Source: Vulcanimicrobiota bacterium (GTDB lineage Bacteria; Vulcanimicrobiota; Vulcanimicrobiia; Vulcanimicrobiales; Vulcanimicrobiaceae). Taken from it: DNA of 21,424 nucleotides. The notes under the pieces were generated by a model. That model had not been told where the DNA came from and ran no database searches. It saw only the letters and a program-made list of their open reading frames with translations. Below, piece after piece: positions 1-7,969 of this stretch (the stretch's first letter is position 1; the number at the start of each line of letters is the position of its first letter). The stretch is taken from assembly GCA_014305015.1 (NCBI GenBank), contig JACRUB010000151.1:1-21424 (forward strand), written 5' to 3'. The position numbers and the translations under genes were made by a program.

Positions 1-62
1 AGACGCGCTGGATTTAGGTTCCAGTGGGGCAACCCATCCGAGTTCGAGTCTCGGCCTGCCCA
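1..62 (+). tRNA. tRNA-Leu (anticodon UAG), 5' end outside the window
   Basis: The 3' part of a class II tRNA is present. The anticodon stem is 8-12 paired with 20-24, with a seven-base loop at 13-19 and anticodon TAG at 15-17, which reads the leucine codon CUA. A long variable arm follows (stem 25-28/33-36), as expected for tRNA-Leu. The T arm is 38-42/50-54 with loop TTCGAGT. The 3' acceptor strand is 55-61 and the discriminator base is A62. No CCA is encoded after it. The 5' acceptor strand and most of the D arm lie upstream of the window. Confidence 0.93.
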
Positions 63-94
63 CGGTTCCGTAAAATCCGGCAGCGTTTTTTTAC

Positions 95-169
95 GCGGAA
101 GTAGCTCAGTGGTAGAGCATCGCCTTGCCAAGGCGAGGGTCGCGAGTTCGAATCTCGTCTTCCGCTCCA
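95..169 (+). tRNA. tRNA-Gly (anticodon GCC)
   Basis: A complete cloverleaf can be drawn by hand. The acceptor stem is 95-101/159-165 (seven Watson-Crick pairs). The D stem is 104-107/115-118, the anticodon stem 120-124/132-136 with anticodon GCC at 127-129, and the T stem 142-146/154-158 (one G-T pair) with loop TTCGAAT. The discriminator is T166, and CCA is encoded at 167-169, unlike the tRNA-Leu just upstream. The gene lies 32 bases after tRNA-Leu and about 20 bases before the trigger factor start, so all three may share a transcript. Confidence 0.97.
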
Positions 170-179
170 TTTTAGTCCC

Positions 180-193
180 GGAGAATCACCATT
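180..193 (+). promoter_or_regulatory. Shine-Dalgarno and ATT initiation codon of tig
   Basis: GGAG at 180-183 is followed after seven bases by ATT at 191-193, in frame with trigger factor. The frame is open back to a stop at 173-175, and no ATG, GTG or TTG occurs in it before GTG 314. This ribosome-binding site therefore decides the start. ATC at 185 is in frame but only one base from GGAG, too close. ATT starts are rare; the known case in other bacteria is infC, where the codon permits feedback by IF3. A G-to-T change or read error in an ancestral ATG would look the same. Confidence 0.7.
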
Positions 194-1492
194 ACAACGT
201 CGACGCTCACCAAGCTCGCGCCTACCGAGGTCGAGCTGGAAATCCCCATCACGCAAGACGAAATTAGCGCCGCGGAAGAGCGCGCGTTCAAGCGGCTCGC
301 GCGCAATGCGAAAGTGCCGGGATTCCGTCCGGGAAAAATTCCGCGCAAGGTGTTCGAGCAGAACTACGGCGCGGAAACCATCAACAGCCAAGCCATGGAA
401 GATATCGTGCCGGAAGCGTATACCCGCGCTGTGCGCGAACACGATATCGAGCCGGTTGAGCGCCCGCATATGGAACTGCTCCCACAAGAAGACGGCAAAC
501 CGATCCGCATCAAAGCGACGGTTTCCGTGCGCCCCGCAATCGAGCTGAAGAAGTATAAGGGCGTTGTCGTTGAGGCCGATCCTGTGACCGTTACCGATGA
601 CGACATCGAGCGCAGCCTGCAAGCGCTTGCGCGCGACCGCGCGACGCTCGTGCCGGTAGAGCGCGCCGCCAAAGTCGGCGATTATGTCGTTGTGGATTTC
701 GAAGGCAAGATCGACGGCGTGCCATTCGAAGGCGGCACCGCCGAGAACCAAACGACCGAGCTCTCAGAAGAACGGTTCATTCCCGGTTTTGCAACCGGAA
801 TCGCCGGTATGAACGCCGGTGAGACTCGCGATGTAGCGGCCACGTTCCCGCAAGACTATACCAAGGAAGATCTGGCCGGAAAAGATGCCGTCTTCACGGT
901 GAAGCTTCACGATGTCAAAGAGATGGAATTGCCGGCCATCGACGACGAATTTGCCAAAACTGTTTCGAAGAACGAAACGCTGGCCGACCTGCGCGAAGAC
1001 GTACTCAAGCGCTTGCACGCGATCGCCGAAAACAAGTCGCGCAAAGACGTCGGCAATAAACTCATGGACAAGCTCCTGGAGCAGCATGATTTCCCGCTGC
1101 CGGAAATCATGGTCGAACACGAACTCGACAACATGCTCCAAGATGCGCGGGGATTCGCAGCGCGGATGAGCCTGTCTTGGGAAGACTACCTCAAGACGAC
1201 CAATAAGAAGGAAGACGAGCTGCGCACCGAGTTTCGCACTGATGCGGAGAAGCGCGTCAAGGGAACGCTCCTCATTGAGGCGATTGCAAAAGCCGAGAAC
1301 ATCAACGCCACGCCGGCAGACGTTCAGGCCGAACTCTCCGCCCTCGCCGAGCAATACGGCCAACCAATCGAGCGTATCAAGCAGGCGTTGGGAAATAACC
1401 TCCTTTCGCTCATGGACGGCATCGTCCGAAGCAAGACCATGGACTGGTTAATCGAACAAGCCGAAACCAAAGAAGCAACTCCCAAGAAGTAA
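191..1492 (+). CDS. tig: Trigger factor (ribosome-associated chaperone and peptidyl-prolyl isomerase)
   Basis: Trigger factor binds at the ribosome exit tunnel and shields emerging polypeptides. With the ATT start at 191 the protein has 433 residues, almost exactly the usual length. It opens with a typical N-terminal domain (KLAPTEVELEIPIT near residues 8-21), and the ribosome-docking signature GFRPGK falls at 44-49. An FKBP-like isomerase domain follows at about 155-245 (GDYVVVDFEGKIDG, then FIPGFATGIAGMNAGE), and the rest is the helical chaperone domain. Starting at GTG 314 would remove 41 residues and begin inside the ribosome-binding motif, so that start is rejected. It sits directly before clpP-clpX, a common bacterial arrangement linking folding with degradation. 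The function is certain; the start codon is inferred from homology and the Shine-Dalgarno. Confidence 0.95.
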   Translation: MTTSTLTKLAPTEVELEIPITQDEISAAEERAFKRLARNAKVPGFRPGKIPRKVFEQNYGAETINSQAMEDIVPEAYTRAVREHDIEPVERPHMELLPQEDGKPIRIKATVSVRPAIELKKYKGVVVEADPVTVTDDDIERSLQALARDRATLVPVERAAKVGDYVVVDFEGKIDGVPFEGGTAENQTTELSEERFIPGFATGIAGMNAGETRDVAATFPQDYTKEDLAGKDAVFTVKLHDVKEMELPAIDDEFAKTVSKNETLADLREDVLKRLHAIAENKSRKDVGNKLMDKLLEQHDFPLPEIMVEHELDNMLQDARGFAARMSLSWEDYLKTTNKKEDELRTEFRTDAEKRVKGTLLIEAIAKAENINATPADVQAELSALAEQYGQPIERIKQALGNNLLSLMDGIVRSKTMDWLIEQAETKEATPKK

Positions 1493-1515
1493 CCGGAGTT
1501 AGGGATACTGCTGGG

Positions 1516-1543
1516 CCCATGCTTCGACACGCTCAGCATGACA
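1516..1543 (+). repeat. REP-like palindromic repeat between tig and clpP
   Basis: A short imperfect palindrome has outer arms CATGCT (1518-1523) and AGCATG (1535-1540), with CTTCGACACGCTC between them. It matches, allowing one substitution, the core seen inside carB (19361-19419) and in reverse orientation upstream of carB (17650-17699). It lies in the 72-base gap between tig and clpP. It could act as a weak terminator or mRNA-stabilising hairpin; there is no T-run directly after it. Short repeats of this general form are common between genes in many bacteria. Confidence 0.75.
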
Positions 1544-1564
1544 ATTATCTAAGGAGAGCATGCG

Positions 1565-2182
1565 ATGGGTCACCTCGTTCCAATGGTCGTCGAGCAGAGT
1601 GCGCGGGGCGAACGCGCCTTTGACATTTACAGCCGCCTGCTCAAGGACCGCATCGTGTTCGTCGGCGGCCCGATCGACGATCATCTGGCCAACCTCGTAA
1701 TCGCTCAGCTGCTCTTTCTCGAGCGCGAAGACCCCGATAAAGACATCGACATGTACGTCAATAGCCCCGGCGGCAGCGTTACGGCAGGCCTGGCGATCTA
1801 CGACACCATGCGGTACATCAAGCCCGATGTCGCGACCATCTGCGCCGGCATGGCGGCCTCCATGGGTTCCATCCTCTTAACTGGGGGCGCCCCTGGGAAG
1901 CGCTTTGCGCTACCCCTGGCCAAGATCCTGATCCATCAGCCTTGGGTCCAGCAGGTCGGCGGCCAGGCCACTGACATCGAGATCCATGCCCGGGACCTCA
2001 TCGCTACTCGCCGCATGCTTGCCGGTATCTATGAAGAGACGACCAAGAAGCCGATCGAGCAGATTCTTAAGGATATCGAGCGGGATTTCTACATGACCGC
2101 CCAAGAAGCGGCCGAATACGGTATTATAGATAGTGTGATCCGCAAGGACACTCGGGCGGCGGCCGCGCCAACGTCCACGTAA
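1565..2182 (+). CDS. clpP: ATP-dependent Clp protease proteolytic subunit
   Basis: ClpP is the serine peptidase that forms two stacked heptameric rings and degrades substrates fed by ClpX. The 205 residues match the family length. The catalytic triad is visible: Ser99 in GMAASMGS, His124 in ILIHQPW and Asp174 in ERDFYM. The substrate-binding strand NSPGGSVTAG is at 66-75, and a tail of Ala, Pro and Thr ends the protein. ATG 1565 is preceded by AAGGAG at 1551-1556, a strong ribosome-binding site. An ATG at 1560 is out of frame. No long propeptide is evident. clpX follows after 25 bases, so the two are almost certainly co-transcribed. Confidence 0.98.
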   Translation: MGHLVPMVVEQSARGERAFDIYSRLLKDRIVFVGGPIDDHLANLVIAQLLFLEREDPDKDIDMYVNSPGGSVTAGLAIYDTMRYIKPDVATICAGMAASMGSILLTGGAPGKRFALPLAKILIHQPWVQQVGGQATDIEIHARDLIATRRMLAGIYEETTKKPIEQILKDIERDFYMTAQEAAEYGIIDSVIRKDTRAAAAPTST

Positions 2183-2207
2183 TCGCGCACATTAGTGCAG
2201 GGGCAAC

Positions 2208-3467
2208 ATGTTTCGGTTCGGAGATGAAAAAGGTCAGCTCAAGTGCAGCTTCTGCGGTAAATCGCAGGAGCAGGTGCGCAAATTAATTGCGGGCCCCGGC
2301 GTTTACATTTGCGACGAATGCATCGAACTCTGCAACGAGATCATCGAGGAAGAACTCTACAAGAACGTCGATGAGAATCTGCGGCTCCGCAATATTCCTA
2401 AGCCCAAAGAAATCAATCACATCCTCAATCAGTACGTCATCGGGCAAGAGCGCGCTAAGAAGTCGCTCGCGGTTGCGGTGTACAATCACTATAAGCGCGT
2501 GAACATGGGCGCCTCGGCGGACGACATCGAGCTGCAGAAGTCCAACATTCTGCTCGTCGGCCCCACAGGCTCGGGAAAAACCTACCTCGCGCAGACGCTC
2601 GCGAAGATATTAGATGTGCCGCTCGCGATGGCGGATGCGACTTCTCTGACGGAAGCCGGCTATGTCGGCGAAGACGTCGAGAATATTCTGCTCAAGCTCA
2701 TTCAAGCCGCGGACTACGACGTCAAACGCGCTGAAAAAGGCATTGTCTACATCGATGAGATCGATAAGATCGCGCGCAAGAGCGAGAATCCGTCGATCAC
2801 CCGCGATGTTTCCGGAGAAGGCGTGCAGCAAGCACTTCTGAAGATTTTAGAAGGTACGACCGCCAACGTTCCACCCCAAGGCGGCCGCAAACATCCGCAT
2901 CAAGAGTTTATTCAGATTGATACCACGAACGTGCTGTTCATCTGCGGCGGCGCATTCGACGGGCTCGATCGCATTATCGAAGGCCGCGTTGCGAGCAACG
3001 CGCTCGGTTTCCGCTCGCAGCCCGAGAGCAAGAAAGATCAAAAAGTCGGCAAGCTGCTCGAGCAACTGATGCCCGAAGATCTGCTCAAGTTCGGCTTGAT
3101 TCCGGAATTCATTGGCCGTTTGCCGATTGTGGTCACGCTCGATGCGCTCGATGAGTTAGCCTTACGCCGGATTCTCGTCGAGCCGCGAAATGCGCTCGTG
3201 CGCCAATTCCAAAAGATCATGGGAATGGACGGGGTCGAACTTACGTTCACCAAAGAGGCGCTCATTGCGATTGCCATCAAAGCTCAGAGCCGCAAAACCG
3301 GCGCTCGCGGCCTGCGTTCAATCTTAGAAGAAGTGATGCTGGACGTCATGTACGACCTACCGTCACTTACCGGTGTAAAGAAATGCGTAATCAACAAAGA
3401 AGTTATCGACAAGAAAGAGCAACCGACGCTCATTTACAGCGACCGTCAAAAGGATATGCCCGCATAG
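2208..3467 (+). CDS. clpX: ATP-dependent Clp protease ATP-binding subunit ClpX
   Basis: ClpX is a hexameric AAA+ unfoldase that recognises tagged proteins and threads them into ClpP. The 419 residues match the family. An N-terminal zinc-binding domain has Cys13, Cys16, Cys35 and Cys38. Walker A is GPTGSGKT at 118-125, the pore loop GYVG at 151-154, Walker B IVYIDEID at 179-186 and the sensor 2 region GARGLR at 365-370. The ClpP-docking loop reads LGF (266-268) instead of the commoner IGF. This conservative change is, from memory, also found in mitochondrial ClpX, so docking should be intact. The start ATG has AGGGG at 2199-2203 just upstream. Confidence 0.98.
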   Translation: MFRFGDEKGQLKCSFCGKSQEQVRKLIAGPGVYICDECIELCNEIIEEELYKNVDENLRLRNIPKPKEINHILNQYVIGQERAKKSLAVAVYNHYKRVNMGASADDIELQKSNILLVGPTGSGKTYLAQTLAKILDVPLAMADATSLTEAGYVGEDVENILLKLIQAADYDVKRAEKGIVYIDEIDKIARKSENPSITRDVSGEGVQQALLKILEGTTANVPPQGGRKHPHQEFIQIDTTNVLFICGGAFDGLDRIIEGRVASNALGFRSQPESKKDQKVGKLLEQLMPEDLLKFGLIPEFIGRLPIVVTLDALDELALRRILVEPRNALVRQFQKIMGMDGVELTFTKEALIAIAIKAQSRKTGARGLRSILEEVMLDVMYDLPSLTGVKKCVINKEVIDKKEQPTLIYSDRQKDMPA

Positions 3468-3478
3468 GTACCCACGCC

Positions 3479-3925
3479 ATGGACAAGCTGTCGAAGCATG
3501 GCCTTGCGGCCGTGCTTCTTATTTGTGTCTGCGCGGGAGCGGCATTCGCAGCACCGAGCGTAGGCGTGCCGAGCATTCCGGTGGCGCATGGGAGGGGCCA
3601 GGTCGTTTTCGGCGACATGCCGGTCGTGCCGGGAAGCTTTCCCGATTACGGACAACATCGTTTTAGCCTTGCCGGAAACCCGAAGGTCAGACCGCAAGCG
3701 TTTAATTACGGCACCGCGGCTTCCCCGTGGAATGTACTCGCTTGGTACCGCTATCAAATGCCGCATTACGGTTGGCACATCGATAACATCCGCACAAATT
3801 ATCCCGCCCTGAATGACGCCGCCCTACTTGCAAGCAGTCGTGGTGAAGCAGTCACGGTGGTGGTTGAATACGGCGAAAGAGGCGGCTCGCGCGTAAGCAT
3901 TGTCAAGCTCAACTCCACGCGATAA
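3479..3925 (+). CDS. Small exported protein of unknown function
   Basis: I do not recognise the family. The 148-residue protein begins with a clear Sec signal peptide: a short basic N-terminus (MDKLSKHG), a hydrophobic core (LAAVLLICVCAGA) and a likely cut after AFA near residue 24. The mature part is about 124 residues, rich in Gly, Pro and aromatics. It contains the stretch VLAWYRYQMPHYGWHID, which resembles a pattern I associate with small secreted bacterial proteins where a 'YR..LP..GW' segment recurs, but I cannot name a domain. ATG 3479 follows the clpX stop by 11 bases. The frame is open further upstream into clpX, but only this start gives a signal peptide. It ends one base before the valS GTG, so translation is probably coupled. 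Confidence 0.8.
   Translation: MDKLSKHGLAAVLLICVCAGAAFAAPSVGVPSIPVAHGRGQVVFGDMPVVPGSFPDYGQHRFSLAGNPKVRPQAFNYGTAASPWNVLAWYRYQMPHYGWHIDNIRTNYPALNDAALLASSRGEAVTVVVEYGERGGSRVSIVKLNSTR
3486..3501 (+). repeat. Possible partial REP-like repeat at the start of the exported-protein gene
   Basis: AGCTGTCGAAGCATGG matches one arm of the repeat upstream of carB (AGCTTGTCGAAGCATGG at 17682-17698) except for one missing T. It lies within codons 3-8 of the signal peptide. The match is short and could be chance; the matching inverted arm is not present. Confidence 0.3.
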
Positions 3926-3926
3926 C

Positions 3927-6536
3927 GTGAGCGACGGGGCCCAAAACAAAGCTTACGATCCGAAGAGCGTCGAGCAGCGGCACTACGAGCGGTGGGAAAA
4001 GGCGGCACTCCTTCATGAAGAGCCGGACCCCGCGCGTCCTCCCTATATCGTTTGCATGCCGCCGCCCAATGTTACGGCGCGTGCGCACATTGGACACGGC
4101 TCGACGTATACGCCTCAAGACGTGCTCGTGCGCTACCATCGCATGCTCGGAGAGAATGCGGATTGGCTGCCCGGCACGGATCACGCCGCAATCGCAACCG
4201 AAGCTGTTCTCATACGACAGCTCGCTGCGGAAGGCAAATCGCGTGAATCGCTCGGACGCGAAGCGTATTTACAGCTCGCCTGGGAGTGGTCGCGGCAAAC
4301 CGGCGGCACGATCGACGAGCAATTCCGAAGATTGGGATTCGGGCCCGACTGGCAACGCAGCCGTTTTACGATGGACGACACTATGTCCGCCGCCGTCAAC
4401 AAGGTTTTCGTTCAACTCTATCGCGAGGGACTGGTCTACCGCGGGAAACGGCTCATCAACTGGGATCCCAAGTCAAAGTCAACCATCTCCGATGCGGAAA
4501 TCGATCACGAAGAGCGCGACACGTATCTTTGGCGCGTCCGCTATCCGTTCTCCAAAAACTCTAAAGACGGCATTGAGATTGCCACGACGCGTCCCGAGAC
4601 CATTCTTGCGGATGTCGCGATCGCAGTTCATCCCGATGATGAACGCTATAAGGCCCTGATTGGACAGACCGTCCTCGTGCCGCCGCTCCTTGAGCGCGCG
4701 ATTCCGATCATCGCAGATGCGGTTGTCGATCGTGAATTCGGGACGGGCGCGGTCAAAGTGACGCCGGCACATGATGCAACCGATTACGAGATCGGTCAGC
4801 GCCATAAATTCGAGATGCCCTCGGTCATCGATCCCCAGAGCATCATCACCGGAGAAGATGTGGCTGTTGGACGCTTTGCGGGCATGGACAGTTCGGCGGC
4901 GCGCGATGCGATCGCGAACGACATCGATGCGCTCGGCTTGCTCATCGAGAAAAAGCCGTACACGCACAAGGCTGCTATTAGCGAGCGCTCGGGCGCAATC
5001 GTCGAACCGATGCTCTCTTTGCAGTGGTTCGTTAGCATGAAACCGCTGGCAGGACCGGCGCTTGGTGCCTACCATGAGGGGCGCATCCGGTTTGTTCCGG
5101 AGCGCTATGGCCGCACGTACGAGCAGTGGCTGCAAAATATTCGCGATTGGAATATCTCGCGCCAGGTCTGGTGGGGACACCAGCTTCCCGTTTGGTACAC
5201 GCCCGGCGACGATGTCATTGTAGCGGAAACCGAAGAAGAAGCGCAGAGCATTGCGCGAGAACGGTTCGGCGGCGCACAATTGCGGCGAGATTCCGACACG
5301 CTCGATACCTGGTTCTCGAGTGGCCTGTGGCCGTTCTCGATTTTAGGATGGCCGGAGAAGACATCTGAACTCGAACACTGGTATCCGTCTTCCGTGCTGG
5401 TTACCGGCTGGGAGATCATTTTTCTGTGGGTTGCGCGCATGGTAATGCTCGGCCTCAAGTTCATGGGTGAGGTTCCTTTTCCGGACGTTTTTATTGCGCC
5501 GCTGGTGTTCGATGCGCAGGGGCGCAAGATGAGCAAGTCGCTCGGCAATGCGATCGATCCGCTCGACATGGTTGAGAAATACGGGGCCGATGCGTTTCGC
5601 ATGGGCATGATGCGCCAGATGCGCCTGGAAGGCCAAGAGCTTCGCTTTCAAGAGTCGCGCTGCGAAGAGGCGCGCAATTTCAACAATAAGATTTGGAATG
5701 CGAAGAATTTTGCGCTCAGCTTGCACGAAGGCTTGCCAGGTGCGCTGCATTTACCGGCATCGGACACTTTGAGCCTTGCGGATAAGTGGATCCTTACGCG
5801 GCTTGCCGATACAGTCATTGCAACCTCGGGCGCACTGAACGGCTATGACTTTGGAACCGTAGCCGAAACGCTCTGGAAATTTATCTGGTACGAACTCTGC
5901 GATTGGTATATCGAAGCCGCGAAGATAAAAACGGAGAGCCGCGCGGCGGTGCTTTCATTCGTGCTCAACCACGCCATGCGCTTGCTGCATCCGCTTGCAC
6001 CGTTTATCACAGAAGAAGTATGGTTGTCGCTGCCGCATGACGGTCTTTCGATTGTGACGGCGGCCTGGCCTGATGAGGCGGAGATTCCCGTCGACCGCGA
6101 AGCGGCCGCTGCGTTCAGTTCGATTCAAACGTATCTCGAGACCTTACGCGAGTACAAAGCGTCGCTCGGCATGCCGGCGCGGGCAAAAATAGAAGTGCGC
6201 GCTCCCACGAACTTTCCAGAGGATGCCGCCGTGCTCGTGGAAGCGCTCGGTCCCTGCGAGCTCGCGCGCTCGTTGCCGGCTCGGGAAACCGCGCATTTTT
6301 CGGAGTGGTTTTCTTGCCTTGAAATCGCCGCGCCGAAGGACTTCCTGCGCGAGCGCTATGCCAAAGACCGCACACGCCTGCTTGCCGAAACGGAGCGCTT
6401 CCGGCGCAAACTCGAAGATGAGAAGTTCGTTGGCAAGGCGCCGGCCGCAGTCGTAGACAAAGAACGGGAGAAGTTGAATACCGCCGCAGCGGAGCTATCC
6501 CGTGTGGAGGCGGCCCTCAAAGAGATTGGAGAGTAG
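3927..6536 (+). CDS. valS: Valine--tRNA ligase
   Basis: ValRS is a class I synthetase that charges tRNA-Val and hydrolyses mischarged threonine in its editing domain. From GTG 3927 it has 869 residues. The HIGH motif is at 54-57 (ARAHIGHGST) and KMSKS at 534-538 (GRKMSKSLGN). The editing insertion lies between them and includes TTRPETILADVAIAVHP and GTGAVKVTPAHDATD. The C-terminal 65 residues form the charged coiled coil typical of ValRS, which contacts the tRNA. A TTG at 3900 is in frame but would overlap the upstream gene by 26 bases and add nine residues with no family support. GTG 3927 starts one base after the upstream stop, although I see no strong Shine-Dalgarno for it. pyrR begins one base after the stop. 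Confidence 0.96.
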   Translation: MSDGAQNKAYDPKSVEQRHYERWEKAALLHEEPDPARPPYIVCMPPPNVTARAHIGHGSTYTPQDVLVRYHRMLGENADWLPGTDHAAIATEAVLIRQLAAEGKSRESLGREAYLQLAWEWSRQTGGTIDEQFRRLGFGPDWQRSRFTMDDTMSAAVNKVFVQLYREGLVYRGKRLINWDPKSKSTISDAEIDHEERDTYLWRVRYPFSKNSKDGIEIATTRPETILADVAIAVHPDDERYKALIGQTVLVPPLLERAIPIIADAVVDREFGTGAVKVTPAHDATDYEIGQRHKFEMPSVIDPQSIITGEDVAVGRFAGMDSSAARDAIANDIDALGLLIEKKPYTHKAAISERSGAIVEPMLSLQWFVSMKPLAGPALGAYHEGRIRFVPERYGRTYEQWLQNIRDWNISRQVWWGHQLPVWYTPGDDVIVAETEEEAQSIARERFGGAQLRRDSDTLDTWFSSGLWPFSILGWPEKTSELEHWYPSSVLVTGWEIIFLWVARMVMLGLKFMGEVPFPDVFIAPLVFDAQGRKMSKSLGNAIDPLDMVEKYGADAFRMGMMRQMRLEGQELRFQESRCEEARNFNNKIWNAKNFALSLHEGLPGALHLPASDTLSLADKWILTRLADTVIATSGALNGYDFGTVAETLWKFIWYELCDWYIEAAKIKTESRAAVLSFVLNHAMRLLHPLAPFITEEVWLSLPHDGLSIVTAAWPDEAEIPVDREAAAAFSSIQTYLETLREYKASLGMPARAKIEVRAPTNFPEDAAVLVEALGPCELARSLPARETAHFSEWFSCLEIAAPKDFLRERYAKDRTRLLAETERFRRKLEDEKFVGKAPAAVVDKEREKLNTAAAELSRVEAALKEIGE

Positions 6537-6537
6537 G

Positions 6538-7059
6538 TTGAGCCGGATCCTCATTGGCTCTTTGGAGATTGAGCGGATCATTGCCCGTTTGGCACATCAA
6601 ATTATGGAGCCGGAGGATGCGAGACAGAATCTCTACATCATAGGCTTGCGCCGTGGCGGTGAGCAGCTTGCGCACAGAATTGCCGACCAGATCGAAGCGA
6701 TCGGCGGCATCGCTCCGCCCCTAGGGTTTCTCAACATCAACTTGTATCGCGACGACGACGTTTCGCACACGTTGCCAGACTCGCAAATTCCGGCCGACGT
6801 TGTGGGGCGCACCGTCGTGCTAGTCGATGATGTTCTGTTCACGGGGCGCACCGTTCGCTCTGCACTTGACGCAGTTACGGATCTCGGACGGCCGGCGGCA
6901 ATCCGCTTATGTGTCCTTGTCGACCGCGGCTTGCGCGAGTTGCCGATTCAGCCGGACTATCTCGGCCGGTTCATCCCGACCGGCCGCACCGAACGGGTCG
7001 AAGTCCGAATCGGACGCACTGCATTGCCGACTGACGAGGTCGACGTTCTTGCGAGCTAG
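6538..7059 (+). CDS. pyrR: Bifunctional pyr operon regulator / uracil phosphoribosyltransferase PyrR
   Basis: PyrR binds pyr mRNA when UMP is high and represses the operon; many members also make UMP from uracil and PRPP. From TTG 6538 the protein has 173 residues, the family norm. GGAGA at 6528-6532 gives good spacing to this start. The PRPP-binding loop VVLVDDVLFTGRT lies at 93-105, and the phosphoribosyltransferase fold is visible from IIGLRRGGEQLA (34-45) onward. An upstream ATG lies inside valS and is not needed. The gene follows valS by one base and overlaps pyrB by 11. No leader RNA precedes it, so if it acts on RNA its target is not directly in front of pyrB. Confidence 0.93.
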   Translation: MSRILIGSLEIERIIARLAHQIMEPEDARQNLYIIGLRRGGEQLAHRIADQIEAIGGIAPPLGFLNINLYRDDDVSHTLPDSQIPADVVGRTVVLVDDVLFTGRTVRSALDAVTDLGRPAAIRLCVLVDRGLRELPIQPDYLGRFIPTGRTERVEVRIGRTALPTDEVDVLAS

Positions 7060-7969
7060 GCGCAGCCTCATCGATCTGGACGACCTCCACTCGAGTGAGA
7101 TCGATTATATTTTCAAACGCACGGCGCATTTCGAACATGAGTTGCCGCCACGAACGCTGCTGGCGGGCCTCGCATGCATGAATCTATTTTTCGAGCGAAG
7201 CACCCGTACCATTGCTTCATTCACGCTCGCGGAGCAACGGCTGGGCGCCGACATCATCTCGCTCTCACCCCAAGAATCGAGCTTGGGGAAGGGTGAAACG
7301 ATCGAAGACAGCGCGATTACACTTGCGGCAATGGGTATCTCCGTGCTTATCATCCGCCATCCGGAGGCTGGCTTTCCGCGACGCCTTGCCCTGGCGTTCG
7401 ACGGCCATGTGATCAACGGCGGAGACGGCGCGCACGCGCACCCAACGCAAGCCTTGCTCGATATCTACACACTGTGCAAAGAGTTCGGCGACCTACGAGG
7501 GCGCAAGATTGCCATCGTCGGCGATATTCTGCACAGTCGCGTTGCGCATTCCAACATTCAAGGCCTCAAAGGAATGGGAGCCGAGGTCATCCTGGTCGGC
7601 CCCGAAGCATTTCTGCCGGATTCGTTTAAGAACGACGGCGTGCGCGTCGAACGAGATTTTGATAAAGTGCTGCCCGAATGTGATGCAGTCGTCTTATTGC
7701 GCATTCAGCGCGAGCGATTCTCAACCGCCGGCGTCGCGATTACGGACGATGAATACATCAAGGCGTACCGCCTAGATGGCAAGCGCCTCAAAGAACTCAA
7801 GGAAGAAACCATCGTCATGCATCCAGGGCCTTACAATCGCGGAATAGAGCTGGCGGACGATGTTCTTACCTATGCCGGCTGGCGATATGCAAATCAGGTC
7901 CGCCACGGCGTCTTCGTCCGCATGGCGGTTCTCGATTTTCTGGTTAACGGGCAACAAAGCCTCAACTGA
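7049..7969 (+). CDS. pyrB: Aspartate carbamoyltransferase catalytic subunit
   Basis: This enzyme joins carbamoyl phosphate and aspartate to form carbamoyl aspartate, the second step of UMP synthesis. The start TTG 7049 overlaps pyrR by 11 bases and has GAGG at 7036-7039 as ribosome-binding site. It gives 306 residues beginning MRARRSLIDLDDL, the usual N-terminus. The carbamoyl phosphate motif FERSTRT is at 48-54, the loop SLGKGET at 78-84 (Ser78 and Lys81, with Lys reaching into the neighbouring subunit), HPTQ at 131-134, and the aspartate-site segment HPGPYNRGIEL follows near the C-terminus. A longer frame upstream is only an extension through pyrR. No pyrI regulatory chain is seen, so the enzyme is probably a plain trimer or associates with PyrC. 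Confidence 0.96.
   Translation: MRARRSLIDLDDLHSSEIDYIFKRTAHFEHELPPRTLLAGLACMNLFFERSTRTIASFTLAEQRLGADIISLSPQESSLGKGETIEDSAITLAAMGISVLIIRHPEAGFPRRLALAFDGHVINGGDGAHAHPTQALLDIYTLCKEFGDLRGRKIAIVGDILHSRVAHSNIQGLKGMGAEVILVGPEAFLPDSFKNDGVRVERDFDKVLPECDAVVLLRIQRERFSTAGVAITDDEYIKAYRLDGKRLKELKEETIVMHPGPYNRGIELADDVLTYAGWRYANQVRHGVFVRMAVLDFLVNGQQSLN

Noticed and set aside
69..95. Inverted repeat CGTAAAA/TTTTACG with a T-run, considered as a terminator
   Set aside because: The T-run is inside the loop and 3' arm, not after a GC-rich stem, and the arm enters tRNA-Gly, so it does not fit an intrinsic terminator.
314..316. GTG 314 as the start of trigger factor
   Set aside because: It would remove the N-terminal ribosome-binding strand and helix that are clearly encoded upstream in the same frame, leaving a protein 41 residues short of the family length.
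14..751. Minus-strand open frame of 245 codons opposite the tRNAs and tig
   Set aside because: It is antisense to two tRNA genes and trigger factor; part of its translation is tRNA sequence read backwards.
4479..5279. Minus-strand open frame of 266 codons inside valS
   Set aside because: It is a shadow of the high-GC valS coding sequence, with no recognisable motif. Similar long antisense frames occur opposite tig, ClpX and the PdxH fusion.
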